In this document: positions 5,471 to 10,292 of the stretch, in pieces
Numbering within the stretch: position 1 is the first letter of the stretch
How the letters are laid out: each line of letters starts with the position of its first letter
DNA from: Oscillospiraceae bacterium
GTDB lineage: Bacteria; Bacillota; Clostridia; Oscillospirales; Ruminococcaceae
Length of the DNA: 10,292 nt
Assembly (NCBI GenBank): GCA_900770285.1
Contig: CAAGJO010000006.1
Location: 1 to 10,292, forward strand
Direction: 5' to 3'
Program-made: the position numbers and the translations under genes
The notes under the pieces: model-generated
Databases searched by the model: none
What the model saw: only the letters and a program-made list of their open reading frames with translations
Told to the model about the DNA's origin: nothing

Positions 5471-6616
5471 TTACTGCTTTTTCATTGAAGCGTATTGTAA
5501 TAACTGCTTTCTTGATGATACTCCTAATTTGCTGTAAATGTTTTTGTTGTGATATTTAAGAGTATTTTCTTTTATGCCAAGGATATCCAGAACCTCTTTT
5601 GTCTTTTTTCCGGATAAATACAGATCATAAATTTTATTTTCTGTGGGAGTTAATGTACTTAAATTGGATATGAAATATTCATAGTTTTCCAATAGTATAT
5701 CTGAATTATCATTTTTGTTGTCAGCAGTGTTGTTTTCACTTTTATCCGGATGAGTATCTTTATCCAGATGAGTATCTTTGTCCGGTTCGTATTCAATATT
5801 ATTCTGAACGCTTTCGTTTTCAGTCTCGGAAGTATAGCTTGACTCAGCGTCTGACTGCATATCAAAATAATGATTTTCTTCCAGTATGCTGTACAGTAAC
5901 AGAAGGAACAATTCAGTTATAATATATGAAATTGAAAGAAATTCAAAATTAACATCAATAAGCTGTTCAGTCAGCCATATGATAATGTTGCCGAAAACCA
6001 TTGATGCAATAATAATCGCAAGCTTGTGTGAAACGGATCTGTTCACTATGGAAGAATATATAATTAAAACTGTCATCATTACAAAGTGCATTATTAAATA
6101 AAAAAGATAAACGCTGTGAAGAGATCCATATACTTTTTTCAATGTTGTAATTCCGTTTACATATTCTATTGAAGCAGATTTATAATAAATCGGTAAATAT
6201 CCCGGACTTGCAGCAATTAAGAATACAATTATCCCGACAATCAATAATATACCGAAAAATATTTTATTATGCTTTAGCTTACATAAATCCATAATTATCA
6301 TTAACATAAACAATGGTAAGAATACCGAGCCTAAATAGGCTATTCTGTTGGCAAGCAAAGCTTCGCCCAGAGTCTTTGATACAGAAAGTGCAAAATATCC
6401 TATATTGACAACTAGAACCGATGTGTATAGCAAAATAAACCATAGATCTCTTTTTTTTACTATGGTGCAATATGCAATTAATAGTATTAAAGAAAATATA
6501 ACTGTTATTCCATATAAAAGAGATATATTTACAGTTTTATTATCAATTGTATTGCAGGCAGTAAGGAGCAGTGATATTAAAGTAAAAACAAAAATGGATG
6601 TTATATTTTTTTTCAT
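5471..6616 (-). CDS. Membrane-bound 7TM sensor fused to a LuxR-type DNA-binding domain
   Basis: The start chosen is the ATG at 6616 (381 residues) because AGGAG (6624-6628) lies 7 nt before it; the frame is open back into repeat copy B to a GTG at 6685, but those codons have no ribosome binding site. Residues 5-21 are a hydrophobic segment ending LLLTAC, resembling a lipobox. Seven hydrophobic segments follow (about 31-53, 58-79, 92-112, 119-137, 169-191, 199-220, 227-245), resembling the 7TM sensor region of some histidine kinases. A polar linker (about 252-316) contains Asp/Lys/His repeats. Residues 318-381 form a LuxR/GerE helix-turn-helix (LTPTENKIYDLYLSGKKTKE...TLKYHNKNIYSKLGVSSRKQLL). 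No kinase or receiver domain is present, so it looks like a one-component regulator that senses in or outside the membrane and binds DNA on the inner face. Its likeliest target nearby is the convergent secreted protein, by inference. Confidence 0.85.
   Translation of the reverse strand: MKKNITSIFVFTLISLLLTACNTIDNKTVNISLLYGITVIFSLILLIAYCTIVKKRDLWFILLYTSVLVVNIGYFALSVSKTLGEALLANRIAYLGSVFLPLFMLMIIMDLCKLKHNKIFFGILLIVGIIVFLIAASPGYLPIYYKSASIEYVNGITTLKKVYGSLHSVYLFYLIMHFVMMTVLIIYSSIVNRSVSHKLAIIIASMVFGNIIIWLTEQLIDVNFEFLSISYIITELFLLLLYSILEENHYFDMQSDAESSYTSETENESVQNNIEYEPDKDTHLDKDTHPDKSENNTADNKNDNSDILLENYEYFISNLSTLTPTENKIYDLYLSGKKTKEVLDILGIKENTLKYHNKNIYSKLGVSSRKQLLQYASMKKQ
5741..5785 (-). repeat. 18-bp tandem repeat in the regulator's linker
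   Basis: 5741-5758 and 5759-5776 differ at one base, with a partial third unit to about 5785. On the coding strand they encode DKDTHPDKDTHL-like residues in the linker between membrane and DNA-binding parts, so copy changes would alter linker length without shifting the frame. Confidence 0.85.
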
Positions 6617-6638
6617 ATTTTTTCTCCTGAGTTGAATT

Positions 6639-6763
6639 CCCACACTTTTCCCACACTTTTTTAGTAATAAATTATAAAATCCCACACTGATTTTTGTGTT
6701 TCAGGTGGGGACAAAAGTACAAAAATCAGTTATAATTTTAATGTAATAATTAAATATACATTT
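6639..6763. repeat. Direct repeat copy B (~125 bp, 95 bp exact)
   Basis: Bases 6669-6763 match 3170-3264 exactly and in the same orientation. The same 12-bp inverted repeat occurs at 6686-6697/6719-6730. The CCCACAC-rich end lies only 23 bp from the regulator's start codon, so this copy forms its 5' region. Identity ends abruptly on both sides (6764 onward differs), marking the edge of a moved or duplicated segment. Confidence 0.9.
6708..6736 (+). promoter_or_regulatory. Putative promoter within repeat copy B
   Basis: GGGACA (6708-6713), 17 bp, TATAAT (6731-6736), the same as copy A. It points toward the 7118-10106 operon with a leader of nearly 400 nt. On the other strand a TATAAT (complement of 6671-6676) sits 55 nt before the regulator start, but no good -35 is seen at the right distance, so divergent use is less certain. 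Confidence 0.35.
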
Positions 6764-7117
6764 TTTATTTTCAGCATAAAAAGCAATGAAGAACCTTCAT
6801 AAAGTGTTTTTCAAACAAATATTGTGTTTTGCTACGTTTGGGTAAGACAATTATATCATAAAAATATTATTCTTTCAAGAGCTTGATCATCAGTTGTTAG
6901 TAGACCAATGTTGATTTAATGTAAAACGTATTGAAAATTTGCAAAATCGTATTTAATAAGTAAAAGTAAAAAATTTATAATATTTATAATGATTTTAACA
7001 TCTTTCAGTCGTTGGATATAAATTATTAGGAAAACATAAAATTAAACTTATGTAGTGAAAGCAATTGTTTTTTTGCCAAAAGAATAAAAAATATATATTT
7101 TGAAAGGGGTTGCAGCA
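6764..7117. other. Intergenic region, 354 bp, very AT-rich
   Basis: No gene, hairpin terminator or riboswitch was recognised. Two TATAAT-like sequences (6976-6981 and 6985-6990) and a TTGAAA (6931-6936) occur, but spacing does not give a convincing promoter. It must hold the leader of the downstream operon, whose true promoter is not settled. Confidence 0.4.
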
Positions 7118-7186
7118 ATGGGATATTAGAACAGAAAATTCTGCCCTGAATGCGGAGATATATTTGACGATAACGATAAACAATAA
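7118..7186 (+). pseudogene. Zinc-knuckle mini-ORF interrupted by an in-frame TAG
   Basis: AAAGGGG (7103-7109) lies 8 nt before an ATG that reads M-G-Y, then TAG (7127-7129), then in the same frame NRKFCPECGDIFDDNDKQ and TAA. The CPECG knuckle and MGx...KFC layout resemble the start of the DUF4428-like protein at 8402 (MGLFDKKYCDICG). The simplest reading is a truncated, broken copy of a zinc-ribbon gene; a genuine TAG recoding event is possible but has no other support in the window. It ends 20 bp before the lipoprotein gene, within the same likely transcript. Confidence 0.5.
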
Positions 7187-7206
7187 ACTATTTTTGGAGG
7201 TTTACC

Positions 7207-8385
7207 ATGAAAAAAATAATATCCTTAATTCTTGCAATAGGTATGCTTGTTTCCCTTACTGCTTGTGGAAGTGAAAAGGGGGAAAAGAAATCTGATTCCG
7301 ATATACAGAAAGAACAGAAGATTGACTATGCAAATATGACCGAGGACGATCTTCTTAAAACCTTTGTCAAGGATCAGAAGAACGTTACCCTTGATGAATA
7401 CATAGAGCTTGTTTCAACACTATCTTATGTTAATATTACCGATGACATGGAGTTAGAGGAAAACATTACTCAAAAAGCCATCAGTAAACTCGTTGATAAC
7501 GATGTGGTTCTGCCTGAACCCGAAGAATATGTTGAAACCCTTCTGAAAAGCGATTCTCCACAGGTCCGTGGATATGCATTATCCAAAACCGGATCAGTTT
7601 TCGGCGTAAGTGATGATAATGTCAAGGCTATTAAAGAATTGCTTAAAACCGAAACTGAACCTTACGTTCTTTGCTGTGCGGTACAGGCACTTGCCAATGA
7701 GGGCGGAAGCGATGCCGACGTAGGGAAATTCCTGCTTGATATGGCTAAAAATGAAAATAAGTATGTAAGAGAACAGGCTGCTTATGCTTTGGGAAATCCT
7801 TGGAATAAAGAGCTTGACGGTGCTGTTGACGCAATGATAGAACTTATGAACGATTCAGATGATGACGTAAGAAATGCAGCATACGGTTATGCAGGAAAGC
7901 TTTCAGATGAAAAGATTATCGAACCTATTGTAAAAATGCTGAAAAACCCTGATGAAGCAAAATTCCATGCAAACGGAATAGCAAGTCTTGTTACTCTCTG
8001 GTATGATTATCCGTTCCATGAGAATACAAGTGAAGCGGCATATAAGGCAACAATGGATTATCTGAAAACCACTCCGGCAACTGATGATGTTCCTACATGG
8101 ACAGCTGTTACAAGCTTTCAGAGTATAGCAGAAGATAATTTTGACGCATGGAAAGCAAAGGCAAAATATTATGATCCTAATGAGATCGCAAAAGTTATGA
8201 CAAATCTGGTGAAAAACCCTGATGTGAACTGGCTTGGAAGAACAGGAGCCGTACGTGTTGTAGTGTCTCACTGCTCAAAAGAAGCATTTGACGATCTCGG
8301 TAAAGTTGTTGAAGGCCTGACCGATGACAAAGCACAATTCATTCAGGACGAATATAAATCCCAGTCAGAGAATCTGAATAAATAA
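7207..8385 (+). CDS. HEAT-repeat lipoprotein
   Basis: The 392-residue product begins with a lipoprotein signal peptide (MKKIISLILAIGMLVSLTAC, lipid-attachment Cys20), followed by a short Lys/Glu/Ser linker. At least four HEAT-like helical repeats are visible: SPQVRGYALSKTG (117-129), EPYVLCCAVQALA (151-163), NKYVREQAAYALGN (184-197) and SDDDVRNAAYGYAG (217-230). The rest is probably further helical solenoid, but I could not assign units. HEAT solenoids usually bind other proteins, and no catalytic motif is seen. It should sit on the outer face of the membrane. GGAGG (7196-7200) lies 6 nt before the ATG. The next gene starts 16 nt after its stop, so the two are almost surely co-transcribed. 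Partner and process are unknown. Confidence 0.85.
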   Translation: MKKIISLILAIGMLVSLTACGSEKGEKKSDSDIQKEQKIDYANMTEDDLLKTFVKDQKNVTLDEYIELVSTLSYVNITDDMELEENITQKAISKLVDNDVVLPEPEEYVETLLKSDSPQVRGYALSKTGSVFGVSDDNVKAIKELLKTETEPYVLCCAVQALANEGGSDADVGKFLLDMAKNENKYVREQAAYALGNPWNKELDGAVDAMIELMNDSDDDVRNAAYGYAGKLSDEKIIEPIVKMLKNPDEAKFHANGIASLVTLWYDYPFHENTSEAAYKATMDYLKTTPATDDVPTWTAVTSFQSIAEDNFDAWKAKAKYYDPNEIAKVMTNLVKNPDVNWLGRTGAVRVVVSHCSKEAFDDLGKVVEGLTDDKAQFIQDEYKSQSENLNK

Positions 8386-8401
8386 TAACAGGAGGTAAAT
8401 T

Positions 8402-9517
8402 ATGGGACTTTTTGATAAGAAATACTGCGATATATGCGGTGAAAAGGTAAATATGCTCACACAGCAAAAGCTGTCAGACGGATATCTTTGTTCTGATTGT
8501 AAGCACAAATTGGGTTCGTTTACAAGCGGTTGGAAACAGAGAAGTGTTGAAGATGTAAAAAATCATCTGGAATTAAGGGAACAAAACAAACAAAAATATC
8601 AGCAGTTTAACTGTTCTGCCACAGCAGGAGGCAGAAACAGTTCAATTCAGGTTGATTTTAATAAGCGTTGGTTTATTTTTGCCATTGATAACAGAGATTA
8701 TAAGAGCGGAAATCCTCAGGTATTTGAATTTTCACAGCTTCAGGATTTCTGGATAGAGCAGGAATTCAGAACTATTTCAGATTCTGACCACGATGGTATT
8801 CCGGACAGCAGAGATAATTTTGACAACAGACAGCTTAATAATCAGAACAACGGCGCTAACGTTTTTATGAATGGAATGAATCAGATGTTTGGCAATATGC
8901 AGACATGTATGGTGAATGTTCCGCTCGCAGCACAGCAGTTTTTACGCAATACCGACTCGGGTTATTCAAGCTCAAGCAGTATTAAGGAGGTAAGCGGAAT
9001 AAAGGCTTGCTTCAGCGTGACAGACCCGTATATAACTAAGGATATTTCATTTACTGTTGCATATGTAGGCTCAAATAATCAGAGGCAGCTTATGGAGGCT
9101 TATGATGTAGCAGTTCAGGTAATGCAGCTTTGTCAGCAGATCAAACAGGGTGGAGTGCAGTACAATGCTTACGGGCAAAACGATTTTTCGACGTTTGACC
9201 CCACTGCTCCCAAAAACCGTGAAGAGGAGCTCATGGTAAGCGCCATCATGGAGTTACCATCATGGCTCTGCACCTCCTGTCGTCTCCCAAACAGTGGCAC
9301 CGTTACCTGCATCCATTGTGGAAAACCGATATCGGATGAGCGCACGCTGAACACCGCAAGAACGGTCGCCAGGTGCAAACTGTTCAAGGAAATGCTCAAC
9401 TCGCAGAGCAATTCCGTCCCGACCCAGCAAAGCGTTCCGCAGAGCTGGACCTGTCCCTCTTGCGGTGCTCAGAATTCCGGCAAGTTCTGCGAAAGCTGCG
9501 GCACACCGAAACCGTAA
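8402..9517 (+). CDS. DUF4428-like zinc-ribbon protein with double C-terminal zinc ribbon
   Basis: This 371-residue cytoplasmic protein has no signal peptide or membrane segment. Residues 9-33 carry C9xxC12...C30xxC33 with a DGYLC signature, matching the N-terminal DUF4428 zinc ribbon. The middle (about 65-250) contains a beta-rich segment, a DSDHDGIPDSRD loop (127-138) like thrombospondin type 3 calcium loops, an Asn/Gln/Met-rich stretch (143-168) and a Ser run (189-193). The C-terminus holds two more zinc ribbons: C290xxC293...C303xxC306 and C351xxC354...C363xxC366. AGGAGG (8389-8395 region) lies about 7 nt before the ATG. GC content changes sharply within the gene: by hand count about 36% over 8641-8880 and 56% over 9241-9480, so the last third may come from another source. 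The family's biochemical role is unknown to me; protein or nucleic-acid binding is the usual guess for such ribbons. Confidence 0.85.
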   Translation: MGLFDKKYCDICGEKVNMLTQQKLSDGYLCSDCKHKLGSFTSGWKQRSVEDVKNHLELREQNKQKYQQFNCSATAGGRNSSIQVDFNKRWFIFAIDNRDYKSGNPQVFEFSQLQDFWIEQEFRTISDSDHDGIPDSRDNFDNRQLNNQNNGANVFMNGMNQMFGNMQTCMVNVPLAAQQFLRNTDSGYSSSSSIKEVSGIKACFSVTDPYITKDISFTVAYVGSNNQRQLMEAYDVAVQVMQLCQQIKQGGVQYNAYGQNDFSTFDPTAPKNREEELMVSAIMELPSWLCTSCRLPNSGTVTCIHCGKPISDERTLNTARTVARCKLFKEMLNSQSNSVPTQQSVPQSWTCPSCGAQNSGKFCESCGTPKP

Positions 9518-9560
9518 ATACTGTCGTGTGATTAAAATAATTTCTGTATAAAAAAACAAA

Positions 9561-10106
9561 ATGATAAAATTTGTTGCAATTTTAATTGTATTAATGATGA
9601 TTATGAATTTTACAGCCAGCGGAATTATAGATTCAATAAAAGAAAAATTTTTATCTGACAGTGGGGGAGAAAGCTATATAAGCAGAATATTTACCGGTGA
9701 AAAAGCTCATCATGATATTTCGGATATCATAACTGTTTCCATGTACTGCGGACATATGGACAGAAGCTATAGTTACGCTTTTTCACTTACAAAGGATAAA
9801 GAAAAATGGCTGTTTGAGGCAGAATGCTTTATTAAGGACCACCAGGTAGAAACAGCGTTTTCTGACAGACCGGTATCTGATGAGGATATTAAGGAGCTGT
9901 TTGAGATTCTTGAAAGCAATGAAACAATCGCATATGCCGAAACATATAAGAAGCCAAAAAAGTTACCTTTTGAGGTCATGGACGAAACAATATACGGCTT
10001 TTGTCTGATTTTTTCGGACGGAAGCCGATACGATACGGATTCCGCAGGATCAGCAATAAATGAGTTGGAAGTTTTCTTTTATAGACTTGCTGAAAAATCG
10101 CAATAA
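9561..10106 (+). CDS. Small membrane-anchored protein of unknown function
   Basis: The 181-residue product has a hydrophobic N-terminal helix (about 3-24) that looks like an uncleaved anchor or signal, followed by a soluble domain with alternating charged helices and strands (SMYCGHMDRSYSYAFSLTKD, then GFCLIFSDGSRYDTD near the end). I do not recognise a family. No strong ribosome binding site precedes the ATG; the 43 bases after the previous stop are A-rich (AAAAAAACAAA), so translation may be weak or coupled to the gene before. Its base composition returns to AT-rich after the GC-rich end of its neighbour. Position suggests it belongs to the same operon as the lipoprotein and zinc-ribbon genes; orientation of the soluble domain is uncertain. 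Confidence 0.75.
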   Translation: MIKFVAILIVLMMIMNFTASGIIDSIKEKFLSDSGGESYISRIFTGEKAHHDISDIITVSMYCGHMDRSYSYAFSLTKDKEKWLFEAECFIKDHQVETAFSDRPVSDEDIKELFEILESNETIAYAETYKKPKKLPFEVMDETIYGFCLIFSDGSRYDTDSAGSAINELEVFFYRLAEKSQ

Positions 10107-10292
10107 CATAAGGAGATAGTATTATCATTGCCGTTTTACAGCAATATAAGTGTCTGTGCAGGCGGTAACAGATGTGCATTACATAGGAAAAATTGATATC
10201 GAAAAATATAAATGTATAACATGAGTAAAATAAGAATAGGTTATTTGAGGTGGTAAAATTCGTTGCGACCACACGCCCATGGCATGACAAGG
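10107..10292. other. 3' edge of window, decayed sequence
   Basis: AGGAGA at 10111-10116 is a good ribosome binding site, but no ATG, GTG or TTG follows at the right distance; the frame from ATT (10121) reads IIAVLQQYKCLCRR then stop. Together with the nuclease-like remnant this suggests one or more lost genes. No terminator for the preceding operon is visible. The last 30 bases are GC-richer and may begin another unit. Confidence 0.4.
10150..10224 (+). pseudogene. Short remnant resembling the start of a PBECR2-type nuclease domain
   Basis: The frame is open from 10150 to TGA at 10222-10224 and contains VHYIGKIDIEKYKCIT (10174-10221). This resembles the YIGK-D-E-Y-KCIT opening that I recall in PBECR2 (phage Barnase/EndoU/ColicinE5/RelE-like nuclease) domains of Clostridia, after which a long domain should follow; here a stop comes at once. 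No start codon with a ribosome binding site fits. Most likely a decayed tail fragment of a mobile or phage gene; a chance match of 16 residues cannot be excluded. Confidence 0.4.

Noticed and set aside
6617..6685. Upstream GTG start giving a 404-residue regulator
   Set aside because: The added codons come from repeat copy B and have no ribosome binding site, while the ATG at 6616 has AGGAG at good spacing directly before a hydrophobic leader.
9976..10290. 104-residue minus-strand frame at the window's right end
   Set aside because: It overlaps the end of a real gene, contains many Cys/Phe/Tyr as expected from antisense AT-rich DNA, and has no domain.

Overview
The window looks like a chromosomal accessory stretch from a low-GC, Gram-positive gut Clostridia, probably a Ruminococcus or Oscillospiraceae relative. 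This rests on AT-rich DNA, strong AGGAGG ribosome binding sites, Cys-repeat and fibronectin-type surface proteins, a sortase-like C-terminal tail and a 7TM-LuxR regulator. No rRNA, tRNA, CRISPR array or intact transposase or integrase was found. The genus is an inference.

Layout. (1) 1-1167 is the 3' part of a cell-wall protein whose front end lies outside the window. It has tandem C-x7-H-x-C-x2-C repeats, an X2/Ig-like domain, an Asn-rich stalk and a C-terminal anchor. (2) 1168-1682 is non-coding, with decayed coding sequence, hairpins and a strong terminator. (3) 1683-2891 is a stand-alone M20D amidohydrolase with its own promoter and terminator. (4) 3140-6763 is a module bounded by two copies of a ~125-bp direct repeat, 95 bp of it identical. 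Each copy carries a stem-loop overlapping a promoter-like sequence. Between them lie a secreted Cys-repeat/fibronectin protein (+) and a convergent membrane-bound 7TM-LuxR regulator (-). (5) 7118-10106 is an apparent operon: a broken zinc-knuckle mini-ORF with an in-frame TAG, a HEAT-repeat lipoprotein, a DUF4428-like zinc-ribbon protein with a GC-rich 3' third, and a small membrane-anchored protein. (6) 10107-10292 holds decayed coding sequence, including a short fragment resembling the start of PBECR2-type nuclease domains.

How the parts may work together. The regulator carries sensor and DNA-binding parts in one chain with no kinase or receiver, so it could control the neighbouring surface protein; the shared repeat upstream of both genes is a candidate common control site. 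The 7118-10106 operon places one protein predicted outside the membrane (lipoprotein), one in the cytoplasm (zinc ribbons) and one anchored in the membrane. That suggests an envelope-associated set of unknown function. These links come from gene order and sequence features only.
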